Shown here in pieces: positions 41,363-52,603 of a stretch of DNA of 64,000 nt. This DNA comes from Prorocentrum cordatum (lineage: Eukaryota > Sar > Dinophyceae > Prorocentrales > Prorocentraceae), in contig CAUYUJ010021174.1 in assembly GCA_963575745.1 (NCBI GenBank), positions 62,001-126,000 on the forward strand. Reading direction: 5' to 3'. Below the pieces are notes generated by a model that ran no database searches, had not been told where the DNA came from, and saw only the letters and a program-made list of their open reading frames with translations. A program made the translations under genes and the position numbers. The number at the start of each line of letters is the position of its first letter. Position 1 is the first letter of the stretch.

Positions 41363-42718
41363 TCAGATACTGATGCTGGTGCTGCAGCTCGCGCCCGGCG
41401 GCACCGGTCGATCACCCCCGTGGGGCTGCAGCTGCCGCTCGCCCAGGGCCCCCGCTGCCGCGCGCTCGAGGCCCCGGGGCAGCTCCCGGGCGCCTCCGAG
41501 GCCGGCCAGCGCCTCGAGCTTGACCCGCCAGGCGCTGGCCGCCTGCTCTGGCGGGGCGGCCACGGCGGAGGGCCAGCGGAGGCGCTGGCTCGACGGGCCC
41601 TGGCCCGCGCCCTCCTCCAGGCAGGCGCCGCAGGGCAGCAGGGCAGGGCCCCGGCCGCCCTCCGCCTCGGGCACGGCGCCGCGGCCGCTGCGGCTGGGCC
41701 CGCCCTTCCCGCGCCTGCGCAGGCAGCTCCTCGACTGCCGCCAGGTGCACGGGCCGACGCAGCAGACCGCGACGCAGGCCGACATCACCACCGCGAGCAG
41801 CTGGGCGCTGGCGCCGGCGCCCGCCGCGTCGCCCGCCCGGTCGGAGGGGGCCGTGGCCCCGGCGGCGGCCACGAGCTCCGCGGTGGCCTCCAGGTCGCTG
41901 ACGCCAAGGACCGTGAAGTTGAGCGCCCCCGTGGCCAGCTCCCGCGCCAGGACCGCCGCCAGCCCGTCCGCCGCCAGCAGGAGGCCCTGCGCCGCGAGGT
42001 TCGCGGCGAGCGCGCCCGCACACGGCACGGTCGCGGCGAAGGAGACCAGAACGTGGGCGGAGCCGGCGCTGGCCTCGGCCACGGCCGCCGTGGAGAGGAG
42101 GCGGCTGCCGAAGGCGACGCGGGTGATGTCGACCATGTCGGGCGTCGCAGCGGGCAGCACGGCCGCGACGCCGGAGGCCAGCGCAGCACTGACGGCGCGG
42201 TCGCCCCGCTCGAAGGCGCGGGCCAGGTCGGCGGGCTCCGACAGGGCCAGGGAGAAGCTTCCGGTCAGGAGTGCGACCGAGGCTGGCGCTGCGGTCGTAG
42301 TCCACGTCGGGCTCACAGGGACCGCAGCGCCATCGGCAGCGTCGGCTGCGCAGGCGTGCGGGCACTTCTCGATCGCTCCTGGCATCCCGCAGTCCACCAG
42401 GCCGCAGAACCAATCCTCCGCGAACGAGCTGCTCACGGTCGACGCTGAGAACATCGCCACTGTGGACAAGCCAGTGCTCGATGAGACTGTCGGGCTGGAG
42501 GTTGCCGTGGCAATCCTGGTGGTCGTGGTGCTGCTCGTCGTGACTGTCGACCTGGAAGTTCCCGAGACTGACGAGCTGGTGACCGAACATGCAGTCCTGG
42601 TGGCCGTGGTGCTGCTCGTCATGACTGTCGACGCAAGAGCCCCCAACACTGTCGAGCTGAGGATCGACGTTGCACTCCTGGTGGCCGTGGTGGTGCTCGA
42701 CGTGACTGGCGATAACCT
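41363..42718 (-). CDS. single-pass surface protein with Ser/Thr-rich tandem repeats, 5' incomplete
   Basis: Open frame of 451 codons to a stop at 41363, starting right after an in-frame TGA (42721-42719), so this is a 3' exon. It begins with three 27-28-residue Ser/Thr repeats. Their openings are VTSSTTTATRSATSILSSTV, VMTSSTTATRTACSVTSSSV and VTTSSTTTTRIATATSSPTV, typical of O-glycosylated stalks. A Cys-containing segment follows (FCGLVDCGMPGAIEKCPHAC). Next is a domain of about 130 residues with a ...FERGDRAVSAALASGVAAVL, RVAFGSRLLSTAAVAEAS and AHVLVSFAATV pattern, like the SEA-type domains common in dinoflagellate surface proteins. One membrane span (AQLLAVVMSACVAVCCV) and a basic cytoplasmic tail of about 120 residues complete it. 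Function is not assigned. Confidence 0.6.
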   Translation of the reverse strand, partial: RLSPVTSSTTTATRSATSILSSTVLGALASTVMTSSTTATRTACSVTSSSVSGTSRSTVTTSSTTTTRIATATSSPTVSSSTGLSTVAMFSASTVSSSFAEDWFCGLVDCGMPGAIEKCPHACAADAADGAAVPVSPTWTTTAAPASVALLTGSFSLALSEPADLARAFERGDRAVSAALASGVAAVLPAATPDMVDITRVAFGSRLLSTAAVAEASAGSAHVLVSFAATVPCAGALAANLAAQGLLLAADGLAAVLARELATGALNFTVLGVSDLEATAELVAAAGATAPSDRAGDAAGAGASAQLLAVVMSACVAVCCVGPCTWRQSRSCLRRRGKGGPSRSGRGAVPEAEGGRGPALLPCGACLEEGAGQGPSSQRLRWPSAVAAPPEQAASAWRVKLEALAGLGGARELPRGLERAAAGALGERQLQPHGGDRPVPPGASCSTSISI

Positions 42719-42721
42719 TCA

Positions 42722-43550
42722 CCGTGCCCCCTGGCACGCACGCTCAGCCGTGGTAGGGTGCGAAGCCCTGTCTGTCTGGCAGGACTTCTGCGATCTTCCA
42801 AGGGACCCCCCGCCCTCCGGGCAGCGCCCACCTGCATTGGGACGCACCGAGACATGCCAGTACCAGAACGTCCTCCTTGGAGGCGCGCGTCCGACCCGAA
42901 CATACAGTATACCCATCTTGCAGCAGATCGTTTCCCGAGCGGTGTGGCCAGGCAGCGCCCGCCACGACGCAGACATGGTGGACCAGTGTGTTAGGGGTGA
43001 CGCCGATGCGTCCCTCCCCCTCCCGAGGCTCGCTGGGCGGCCCGACGGTGCCCTGGCGCTCCCTGAGGCGTCGGAGATTCCCAGGAAAGCTGCCCCAGAC
43101 GGCCAAGGCAGACCACCGAGCCCGCCACGATGGCCCCATGTGCCTCCAAGAAGCCGAACGTTACCGCCAGACAGCCTCACAGGCCCACGAGACGGCCAAC
43201 GTAGATCCAAGAGGACCCCCACTGAGGCAATCACATATCGAAGTCGTGCGAGTCTATGTATGTGCGCAGACATGTGTACATGTGTCGAGGGCCTTGGCCT
43301 GAGATCGCAGTGGAACGGAGAGCCCCTTCACCAGGAACTCACTTTCGGTTTCGGATTCGTGTTCGTGTCGCGCGTGCGGGCGAGGCGAAGCTGCGTGGGC
43401 GCGCGAGAGGAATGACCCCGCCGTCGCCAGGGCGATTCGGATGCAGTGGACCGCCCCCCCCTGCCGCCGGTGGGCGCGCGGTGGGCTGGGGTGTCCCGCC
43501 GTGGTGTCATGTGGTGTCCCGTCGGTGTTCCCTCGGCGGTGGGCGGCGCC
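42722..43550. other. non-genic stretch
   Basis: Upstream of the surface-protein exon. No further exon could be supported. Confidence 0.35.
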
Positions 43551-43554
43551 TTGG

Positions 43555-43885
43555 CGTCGATAGTGAAATCGATAGTGAGATCGATGATGAGTTCACTAAA
43601 ATGGGATGAATAGCGATATCAAAAATGGCATCAATATCAAGGTCAAAAGTGATGTCGACAATGAGGTGAATTGTGACCTCGGTGATGAGATCGATGATGA
43701 GATTGACCATGGGATCGACAGAGAAACCGATCGTGATATTGATAATGAACTCGATAGGGAGATCGAAAGCGAGATCTATGGTGAGATATATCGTGTCGTC
43801 AGGTTCATAGTGAGGTCGACCGAGCGTGATCGATTATGCGAGGTCAATAGTGGGATCGATCGAGCGAAATCGAAAGCGAGGACGA
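43555..43885. repeat. GAGATCGATNGTGA minisatellite
   Basis: Irregular units of GATCGATAGTGAGATCGA and relatives. Confidence 0.8.
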
Positions 43886-44189
43886 TAATAACATTACATC
43901 GCAGCGCAACATCGTCATCACGCGTCGTCGCTCGAGGTCGCGTCACCAGCATCGTCATCATCCCACCCATCGCATTTGCCAGCAATTGGTCTTTCCCGCC
44001 CTACCCCCCCCCAACGGCACGAACACGAAACCGAAACGACACGCACGGCGCGAACAAGAAACCGAAACCGAGTTCCCAGTGGGGGGTTCTCCGTCCCGCT
44101 GCGATCTCAAGCCCCAGCCTCCGAAACCTATGCAATCTATCTTGTGTACTATAGGTTGCGCGATCTATGTGGAGCACGCATCATACTGC

Positions 44190-44490
44190 AATACACGTGG
44201 TGAAATCTAAGTGGTACAATTGTTGTTGTGCAGTCTATGTGGGCAACATACGTGGCTCAATTTATGTGGTTCAATATGTGTTGTACATTATATGTGGAGG
44301 AACCTATGTCGTGCGCAATTCATGTGGCCCAATCAATGTAGTGCATTGTACGTGGTTCATATCTACGTGGTGCAATATACGAAGTACGCAACATACGTCG
44401 TGCAAACTATATGGTACAATCTATGTGGTGCAATCTACGTTGCGCGAAATATGTGGTGCAACCTATGTTGTGCAATATACTTCGTGCGGC
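44190..44490. repeat. GTGGTGCAATCTAT minisatellite
   Basis: Units of about 15-20 bases such as GTGGTACAATCTATGTGG. Frames through it are spurious. Confidence 0.8.
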
Positions 44491-45159
44491 GGGGGCGAGC
44501 GGCGACGGCGGCGACGGGGAGGCGATGGGGCGGCGACGGCGAAAACATATCCGCCGGACCGCCAGACTGGCCCAGGCGAATGGTGGCGACGGGGTGGCGA
44601 CGACGGCAACACAACCGCCTCACAGCCACATCAGCTCCCCCCTTTCGAAAAAATGAGAAGCCGAAGTACAAACACTGTGCGATACATGTATATATATACA
44701 TACATGTGAATATATGTGAATATACAGACATCAAATACATTCTCGCGTTGCTAAGTCTACAACTACATCCCCAGTGTATTATGTGTACATGTCTGTGCAA
44801 ACATACAGACAAACGCGTGCGCATGGACACACACACACAAATAACGTACGTGGCCATGCCCATACAAAAAAACCTGTAACACGGAAGCCAGAAAATATGG
44901 ACAACACGAGGTATTGTACGCCGGGTCCGAGGAGGAGGAGGAGGAGGAGGAATGAGGAGATGAAGAAGCAAAGGAAAGAAAGAGCAAAGGAAAAAACTGT
45001 GGATAACCAGGTGTGGGGTTGCCACACCTTGCGATGAGTGCGGTTGAGGAGGAGATCCCGCACCGTGCAATTGCAGTTGACAGTAAACCCCGAGGTCTAC
45101 GTTGGGAGGATGCCTCGGGCGAAACTGCAAAATTCGAAAAAACAAAAACATATTCAAAT

Positions 45160-46030
45160 ACATCGGGTTCCAATGCGTGGGGGATGCACCACGCGAAACT
45201 GCATCATTGTCCAAAAAACCGCCGACAAATCAATGAAACCGATTACGCTTTTGAAGGTTGAGCGCCCGCACGTTGAAAACCCGCTGCGCATTGCGACACT
45301 GTCCGCGCGACACGCGCGAAGGGCTTTCTGAATTGCGAGGATGCTTACAGCGACGCAGCTGGACACGTCGTGAAAGGGACCCGCCGTCTCCAACGAATCG
45401 CATATGAGCTCTACTGCCCCGATGATGTGCGCAAATATGTATATAAGCACTAAGCACATGTGTATATACACACGCAAGACTGCAATGGCGCTTCGCGCCA
45501 TGCACTTTGGCCCTTCAAGATCGGCGCGCAGGCGGCAGGCGGAGCGCGGGAGAGAAAGAGAAAAAGAGAGAGAGAGAGAGAACAAAAAGAAAGCGAGAGA
45601 ATACCCAACAGGACGAGGGCTCCTTGTTGCCGTTCGCCCCATCGTCATTGGAAATCTGTTATAGATCACCTGTCCCTCATGTTCCCTCTTCAATTGTACT
45701 CGTCGTTTGCGAACGCGCCCCTGCTACAATTTTTTCATGATATTGCGGGGCCTCCTCCTTGGAGGACTTTCTGGGAATTTCGCGACAGCATTTTGGGGCT
45801 GTTGGTGGTCTGTGAGTGCCGGTAGGGTTCCACTGGAAGTGTTTGTTTGATCCTGCTGCGCTTCCCTGGGCGCAGTCCTGAACCCCGCCTTCCAATGCAT
45901 GCTAGGTGTGAAAGTCGAACTGTCCGACGGCAACAACATAGGCGTGTCAATGCAAATGAAGAACGGAATATCATCTTCCGGATGAAAGTTCAGACAACGC
46001 ACTTGTGGAACTCGAAAACATAGTCCATAC
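45160..46030 (-). CDS. possible gene fragment, two candidate exons
   Basis: The minus-strand segment 46030 to about 45860 follows CTCAG and reads VRCLNFHPEDDIPFFICIDT and LLPSDSSTFTPSMHWKAGF. Segment about 45418-45160 follows GGGGCAG and reads LICDSLETAGPFHDVSSCVA and FKSVIGFIDLSAVFWTMMQF. Both are non-repetitive and protein-like, but I could not find a splice that joins them in frame and I recognise no family. Confidence 0.25.
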
Positions 46031-46119
46031 CTGAGTTTGCACCTGATAACAAACTCTCAAACATCATGCATCATAGGTTATGCATGTGCGCACGTGCATA
46101 CGTGAAAGGATGGTGGATG

Positions 46120-46689
46120 TGTGTGTGGTTGTAGGTATGTGTGTTTGTATGTGTGGATGTGTATGTGTGTATGTATGGATGTGTATATGTGTGTATGTAT
46201 GTCTAAATGTATGTACGGATGTATGCATGCATGTGTCTGTGCATGTATGTATGTATGTGCGTACGTATGTTGCATGTATGTATGGATGTACGTGTGTAGG
46301 TAGGTATGGACGTATGCATGTGTGTAATTGTGTATGGTTATATGTATGTAGGTGTGCGTATGTATGTATGTATGTATGTACGGGTGCATGTAGGCAGGTG
46401 CGTAGGTAGATGGGTAAATCGGTAAGTAGGCAGGTGTGCGTGCATGTACGCCTGTACGCATGCAAACATGCATGCATGCGTACATACATATATGCCTGTA
46501 TGTCTGTATGGATGGATGTTTGTAGGTATGCGTGAATCTGTGTAGGTGTGCATTTGCGCATGATAATGCGAGCTCGTATGCGTATACGCATGCGTATGTA
46601 CACGTGGTTGCGAATGTGTATGTGTGTATGTGATGTGTTTGTGTGAGTATACGTATATGTATGTATGGGTGTCAGTATGTCTGTCTGCA

Positions 46690-46724
<35 letters not shown>

Positions 46725-46837
46725 GTCTGTTTGTCTGTATGTCTGTCTGCCTGTCTGTATGAGTCTGTGTGTGTGTGTGTGCATGTGCATGTGCATGTGC
46801 ATGTGCATGTGCATGTGCATGTTTATGTTTATGTTTA

Positions 46838-46916
<79 letters not shown>

Positions 46917-47064
46917 GTATGTCTGCCTGCATGTCTGCATGTCTGCCTGTCTGCCTGTCTGCCTGTGTGTCCGTCTGTCTGTCTGTCCGTGTGTCCGTCT
47001 GTCTGTCTGCCTGCCTGTCTGCCTGCCTGCCTGCCTGCCTGCCTGTCTGCCTGTATGCATGCAT

Positions 47065-47100
<36 letters not shown>
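46120..47100. repeat. TATG / CTGT / GTATGT tetra- and dinucleotide tracts
   Basis: TATG-type to about 46660, CTGT with GTATGT to 47055, then (TA)n to 47098. Confidence 0.95.
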
Positions 47101-47105
<5 letters not shown>

Positions 47106-47397
47106 CGTGTCTCTCGATGTGTGTATGCATGTATGCACGCCTGTATGTATGTCATGCGCGCTCTCATCCGTTCGGGCTTCAGTCTGCCCCGGACGGCCCA
47201 AAGGGGACTCCAAAAACTGCCCCAGGGCAGCCCACGAGGCCCCTTTATGAGGGCCGCGCGCCGGCCTGCGGGGCTCGCAGGATGGCCCCAGAGGCCGGCA
47301 CAACGGCCCGAGGAGGGCCCGAGGACGGCCCAGGAGGCCCCCAAAGCGACCCTGCAGGGCCCCCTAGGAGGGCCCCAAATAGGGGCCCCAGAGATTA

Positions 47398-47549
47398 CCA
47401 GCCTGGAACATATCCCTATCCCTATGCTGGGCACCTCCTCATCACGATGCCAATCTTAGGGATTCCCCTATTTTTTGAGGGCGAATCCCTAAGATTGTCA
47501 TCGCCTTGTGGCGTGTCAATCTTAGGGATAGGGATACGTTCGAGGCTGG
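47398..47549. mobile_element. element D, copy D2
   Basis: 152 bases, CCAGCCTGGAACATATCCC...TACGTTCGAGGCTGG, with TA on both sides. Confidence 0.9.
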
Positions 47550-47609
47550 TAAAGAGAGGCCCCCGCGACGGGCCCCGAGGGCTCCAGGCTGCCCAGGAGC
47601 GCCCTAGCA

Positions 47610-47940
47610 GTAGGTCGGGCATGTCCTCCTGCAGGTAGATGTTGAAGGCAGATTAGAAATAGTCACACGAAACAAGCTCAAACATCGGCAAACTAACAAA
47701 TAGAAACATCGTGCCCATACTACACCCTGCGAAATGCTTAAGAAATCATGGGTTAAGAAATTCATAGTCTCAGAACTTGAGATAAAACCCAACATTTCCA
47801 TTAAAATCTTAGGATTTACATTGAAACATGAAGAATAATCGAGACTCTGGCCGAAAACTTAAGTTTTCTTAAGCATCGCCTAAGGTATATATTTTACTAT
47901 GTTGGGAGATTCCCCCTGTAGAGGGACATGCCCGACTTCA
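47610..47940. mobile_element. element F, copy F4 (with nested insertion)
   Basis: Ends GTAGGTCGGGC and GCCCGACTTCA. ATGTCCTCCTGCAGG and CCCCCTGTAGAGGGACAT lie inside. The flanking octamers CCCTAGCA and CCTGAACA are only partly alike. Extra length is explained by the insertion at 47735-47875. Confidence 0.8.
47735..47875. mobile_element. A+T-rich inverted-repeat element nested in F4
   Basis: Ends TGCTTAAGAAA and TTTTCTTAAGCA are inverted, 141 bases. Removing it brings F4 to the usual size of F. Confidence 0.6.
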
Positions 47941-48195
47941 CCTGAACACGACCCTAGGGGCCCACACAGGCCCCAAGAGGCTCCCAAGGTGTCCCCAAGA
48001 GACCTCCAAGAGGCCCCCCAAGAGGCCCCCAGCGAGGAGGACAGAGAGAGGAAGGATTGGCAATGACGAAGAGCACAGAAAGAGGCACCCCGACGCGAAG
48101 TGGAAGAGGTGACACATTTCACGGCTCCCCCAAGCTCTCGGGACTCGAGGTGTCACACGTTACGGCTTCCCCTCGAACAGTCGTCACCCAAAGTT
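47941..48195. other. non-genic stretch
   Basis: Contains CCCCAAGAGGC-type low complexity. No gene seen. Confidence 0.4.
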
Positions 48196-48419
48196 CTAAG
48201 CGGGCACGGTGGCGGGACTTGCCGCAGGCAGCTGGATAGAAGTCCCCGAGACTGTCGGGCTGGTGGTCGGCGTGGCGGTCCCAGTGGCAGTAGTGCTGCT
48301 GCTCGTGCCTGCCGACGAAGATGAAGCCCCCGCGGTGCTGGTGGCCGCCAGGACGGTCCCGGTCGAGGAAGATGCGGCCGTCGTCGCCGCGCAGTGGCAG
48401 GAGCAGAGCTCCAGCGCCT
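48196..48419 (-). CDS. candidate 3' exon of a Ser/Thr-rich protein
   Basis: A pyrimidine tract with TTTTCCCCAG precedes 48419. The frame reads ALELCSCHCAATTAASSSTG, then AGASSSSAGTSSSTTATG and TSPTVSGTSIQLPAA to a stop at 48196. The composition resembles the stalk of the protein at 41.4-42.7 kb. No other exon is seen. Confidence 0.35.
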
Positions 48420-48470
48420 CTGGGGAAAACAAAACGATCTCGATACCGATACCGCTACTCCACGCATGAC

Positions 48471-48638
48471 GGGAAACGTGAGGGGGGACTTGATCATCGA
48501 CCTGTATCGCCGATCGGCTCCACAGAGCGGATCCACACCTTCCTGGGCGGGGTGGGCTATCGGGCCCCCATCGGCGATCAAATGGGCGATTGGAGGTCGA
48601 TGCGGCCTCCCCTGAGCCTATCCGCCACTGGCGTTGCC
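48471..48638. mobile_element. element B, copy B3
   Basis: CGACCTGTATCGCCGATCGG, GGGCGGGGTGGGCTATCGGG and GGTCGATGCGGCCTCCCC in the order seen in B2. The ends are worn. Confidence 0.7.
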
Positions 48639-48770
48639 CCCGAACGTACCTCTCCAGGGGTACGCTCGGACCAGAATGCCGAGGCGAATCCAGCCGCGAC
48701 GCCGACGACTCTCTAGGGCGAGCAGCGGCATCGGCATCGGTACTCCTTCCCTCAGCCGCCTCCACCTCCT
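48636..48770 (-). mobile_element. element I, partial copy I4
   Basis: Minus strand has GGCTGGATTCGCCTCGGCAT, TCTGGTCCGAGCGTACCCC and GGAGAGGT, as in I2 and NOT3 intron 3. The GGTAC-type end is inverted relative to the other copies. Confidence 0.6.
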
Positions 48771-48774
48771 CCAT

Positions 48775-48835
48775 CATCCCCCTCCTCCTCCTCCTCCTCC
48801 TCCTCCTCCTCCTCCTCCTCCTCCTGCTCCTCCTC

Positions 48836-48867
<32 letters not shown>

Positions 48868-49190
48868 TCCTCCTCCCCCTCCTCCTCCTCCTGAGCCCCA
48901 GCGCCTCCCCCGTCGAGCAGCCGAGCTGGGCGCAATACCACGCGACCGGCGCGCCGCGCAGCCGCCCGCGCCGGCCGTCCGCGCCAGCAGCGCTCGGGCG
49001 AGCGCCGCCGCGGCCGCGGCGCCTCCGCGGCGGGCGGGCGCGGCGCCGCGCGGCATCGCCCAGGGCTGCCGCGGAGCGCCGCCGCCCTGCGGCACCGCAG
49101 GGCGGCGGGCGGCGCCGCGCGGGGGGCGCGGAGGAGGAGGAGGAGGAGGAGGAGGAGGAGGAGGAGGAGGAGGAGGAGGAGGCGGCGCCC
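48775..49190. repeat. (CCT)n and (GGA)n tracts around a G+C-rich spacer
   Basis: CCT at 48780-48890 and GGA at 49128-49180. Confidence 0.9.
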
Positions 49191-49235
49191 ACTCCGCCCG
49201 GCCTGCGGGGGCTCAAGAGCCCCGTGGGGAGGGTG

Positions 49236-49424
49236 GGGTGCGAGGAGGAAAAGGTATCCATGCCTCTACCCTGTCCTCGTGCTACCCTTTTTGGGCCTCC
49301 TCGGAGGCCCTCGTCGCCACCGCTGGATTCGCCTCGCAATTCTGGTCGGAACGCACCCCGGGAGAGGTCTGGGGAGTAGCGGTATTGGTACCTTTTGGTT
49401 TCCACAAGAGGGGGCCGAAAGGTG
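49236..49424 (+). mobile_element. element I, copy I2
   Basis: TTTTTGGGCCTCCTCGGAGG, GTCGCCACCGCTGGATTCGC, TCTGGTCGGAACGCACCCC, GGGAGAGGTC and AGCGGTATTGGTACC, collinear with NOT3 intron 3. No matching exons flank it that I recognise. 49430-50036 shows no supportable gene. Confidence 0.75.
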
Positions 49425-50038
49425 CCTGGGCCAATACGGCTGCGGGGATGTGGCGGGAGGAGGAGGGGAGGCGTCAGGAAGTGTCAGCAGACGCCCTAAG
49501 GGTGCGTGGGTCAGAGCACGCGAACGAGCCTCAGCATGTAGGCCGAAGTATTTTGAGCCTCGTTCGCGCCCGACCCGAGTACCTCGCGAAGTCTTCCCAC
49601 GTCATGGCGCTACTCTTCGGCATCTGGTTGATATTGAAAGCGTGGCCCCAGGGCCACTGGCACCGCCTCGAGGATGGAGGCGCGTCCTCTATCGCCGCCA
49701 GCCAATGCCATGATGCTGAGGGGCGCAGCCCCGTGCTTTCAGGGCATTCCGAGGTGCCCATGTCGACGGCTGGCTGCCCATCGCCGTCGTCAGTGACCTC
49801 ATCCGAGTGTCTCGAGCTCATCGTTCGCTTCGTCTTCGTCTTATTATGAGGATTAGTAGTGGTATTCTTATGATTAGTATTATTATGATTCTTCATATGT
49901 CTTCGTCTTCTTCTTCTTCTTCCCGCCCTCGGCGTTGCCCTCCTTGACGCCCACAAGGCGTCTGGGGCTGCATGTGGGGGTGCACGCCTCGCCCAGCCTG
50001 GACCTGTGGCCCGGGGTCGGGGATTTGGCCGTACATTA

Positions 50039-50193
50039 CCAGCCTGGAACATATTATCCCTATCCCTATGCTGGGCACCTCCTCATCACGATGCCAATCT
50101 TAGGGATTCCCTTATTCTTTGAGGGCGGATCCCTCAGATTGTCATCGCCTTTTGGCGTGTCAATCTTAGGGATAGGGATACGTTCGAGGCTGG
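50039..50193. mobile_element. element D, copy D3
   Basis: 155 bases with the same inverted ends as D2 and TA on both sides (CATTA before, TAAGT after). Confidence 0.9.
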
Positions 50194-50198
50194 TAAGT

Positions 50199-50445
50199 AA
50201 AAGGATTGGACGGGGACGAGGAGGAGTTGCTGTTCGGTTCTGGCAGCATCTGGGGCAACACGTGTACGCCTTCTGTTTTGCACCTGTCGACCCGTGCCAC
50301 CGAGGAGCTCGTGGCGAAATACAGCCGCTGCACGATTGCCGCTTCCAATTTGCACTACGCCGAAGGTTCCAAGGAGTTCACCTTCGACTTGACCTCCAAA
50401 TCCTCGACTACTGTTCCCGCTGCTGCAGCTGACAACCGTTGTACG
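50199..50445 (+). CDS. candidate exon
   Basis: Directly downstream of D3 the plus strand reads LLFGSGSIWGNTCTPSVLHL, EELVAKYSRCTIAASNLHYA and GSKEFTFDLTSKSSTTVPAA. It is non-repetitive and protein-like, but without recognised domain or defined ends. Confidence 0.25.
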
Positions 50446-50679
50446 TTTCCTTGCATCGCGTCTTGTCAGGCATGCACCAGTAGGAGCCCAGTTCTCGACC
50501 TTCATGAGAGGAGGCAACATCAACCCCCAACAGAGGTCACACTATGCGGCATGACATCAAGGCACTTGTGACTTGTCCTCTTTCGAGCGTTGCAGTTACA
50601 AGTACCACTAACTTGCGAGTACTCTATAGCGTGGTTGTCAATGATGCATGGTTAAACATGTGTCCTGTCTGAGCGTATG

Positions 50680-52080
50680 ATTATGTGGGTGTGTGCGAGT
50701 CTGAGTGCGAGGTACAGCGGGACTGGATGACAAAGTACGGATGATTCTGAAAGTGAATGCGCGAGTCTGAGCGGGTAGAAACGACAACGGGTTACGCGCG
50801 GCCTGAGTATGAGTCGACCCGACGGATTCGAATTACGTGGAGGCAACATGCAGTGGGTGAGGGCATGAACGGGTCTGCGTGTAAGTGGTTCTGGGTGTGA
50901 GTGGGTCTGTGCACGACTGATTCCGAGCGTCAAGTGCCACATCACATCGCGGTTGAGTGCGAACGCACCTGTATGCGAGTGGGTCTGGGTGTGAGCCAAT
51001 CGAAAGGCCCTCGAATGTGAATACGAGTTCTGCGGACTACCGGACGGTCTGAGCACGAGTGGGTCAAACTATGAATGAGTGAAAGTATGAGCGAAACTGA
51101 GCGTTCGCGATTCTGGCTGTGAGCGCCCGGGTACAAATCGACCCGAGTGAGAGCGAGGCTGCGTATGAGGAAGTCTGAACATGAACGACCGAGTATGACT
51201 GAGCGTGAACGGGGGAGAGTCTGCGTACGAGTGACTTGGTATGGGTGCGTCTGAATACGAGTGAGTCTGAGTGGGAGCGCGCCTGGCAATGAGTGGGCCT
51301 GGCCCGAATATGAGTGAATCTACGTGTGAGTAAGTCTGAGTATGAGTGTCTGTGTCTGGGTGCGTTCGGATCTGCGTGCGAGCGAATCGGAGCATGAATG
51401 ACTAAAGATGGGCGGGTCTGGGTACGAGGGGGTGCGGACGTGGCGCCCCCTGTGGCCAGGAGGAGGAACGGGAAAGGGTGAGTGGGTAAGAGGCAGGAGG
51501 ACGAGAAAGGAGACGCGACTACCCCGCCGGAACGGCCTTTCTACCAGAGAGTTCCCGATAAACTGAGCAGGAGCTGGCCCGTGATGACCCACTGGGGGGG
51601 GCTCCCCGATGGGATGCCCAACTGCCACGCCTGCCACATTGCGGTACCACCCTGAGCGGCAATTCGACCTGAGAGTTCCCGACGATCTGGGCGCCAGCGG
51701 GCCCAGGACAGCCGCATGGTCGGTTCTCCCCCGGGGATGCCCCTGTACCACGCCTGCTGCACCGCGATAGTCTCGCGCACGCTCTGATGAGAGGCACGTC
51801 CACCGCCTCAGACGGCCATTCTACTCGAGAGGTCCCGCAATGTGTTCGCGAACGCGCCTGTGTTAACACTGGTCGGCTCCCCATGCAATGCCTGAGTGGG
51901 GCTGAACGTGAGCGGGTGCGAGTACGAGTGAGTCTGAGTGTGGATGGATCTGAGTATGAGTGACAACGTAATACGTCAATCTGAGCGCGAGTGACTGCGA
52001 GTACGAGCGGCTTAATTTGAGTGAATAAGAATGCGAGTGGGCCTACGCCAATGAGTACGAGAGTGCGTGAGTCGACGATC
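50680..52080. repeat. GAGTCTGAGTGCGAGTG irregular tandem repeats
   Basis: About 1.4 kb of loosely repeated 10-20-base units (GTGAGTCTGAGTATGAGTG). A less repetitive G+C-rich part lies at 51430-51900. Confidence 0.7.
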
Positions 52081-52204
52081 GGGCCTGAGTGCGAGAGGAG
52101 AGTGTGGGAGCCAATGACGAAAGAAAGGGAGGCAAAGGCGTGGCACTAACAAAACGAATAACAAGGTGGAAGCTCGTTGATCCCACAGCGAACAAGGAGC
52201 CCCC

Positions 52205-52289
52205 ACCCTGTCTCTCCCTCTCTCTATCTCTGTCCCTCTGTCCCTCTGTCTCTCTCTCTCTCTCTCTCTCTGTACCTCCCTCTCTGTGT

Positions 52290-52323
<34 letters not shown>

Positions 52324-52325
52324 GC
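52205..52325. repeat. (CT)n tract
   Basis: TCTCTC with GTCC interruptions. Confidence 0.95.
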
Positions 52326-52332
52326 CCGTGAT

Positions 52333-52505
52333 GGGAGGCGACAGGGGGGGACCGGCTCAAGGGGGGTGACCCTCGACTTGAGGTCGGCGGTGCATCGCCG
52401 ACAGCTCGACGATGGACCCCCGATAGCGATTCTGGGCGGGCCATCGGGCCCCTTATATCGGCGATGAATGAGCGCTTGGGGGTCGATGCGGCCCACCCCC
52501 GGAGC
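52333..52505. mobile_element. element B, copy B4
   Basis: GGCGACAGGGGGGGACCGGC, TGCATCGCCGACAGC, TCGGCGATGAATGAGCG and GGGGTCGATGCGGCCC. It lies between a CT and a CCT tract. Confidence 0.7.
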
Positions 52506-52522
52506 CGCGCCCGCGCGTCGCC

Positions 52523-52563
52523 CCCTCCTCCTCCTCCTCCTCCTCCTCCTCCTCCTGCTCCTG

Positions 52564-52603
<40 letters not shown>

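Noticed and set aside
41373-43415. 680-residue plus-strand frame
   Set aside because: Antisense to the surface-protein exon; the minus strand has the membrane span and the ordered repeats.
46064-47459. Frames rich in Tyr, Thr, His, Cys and Val
   Set aside because: They arise from TATG, CTGT and GT repeats.
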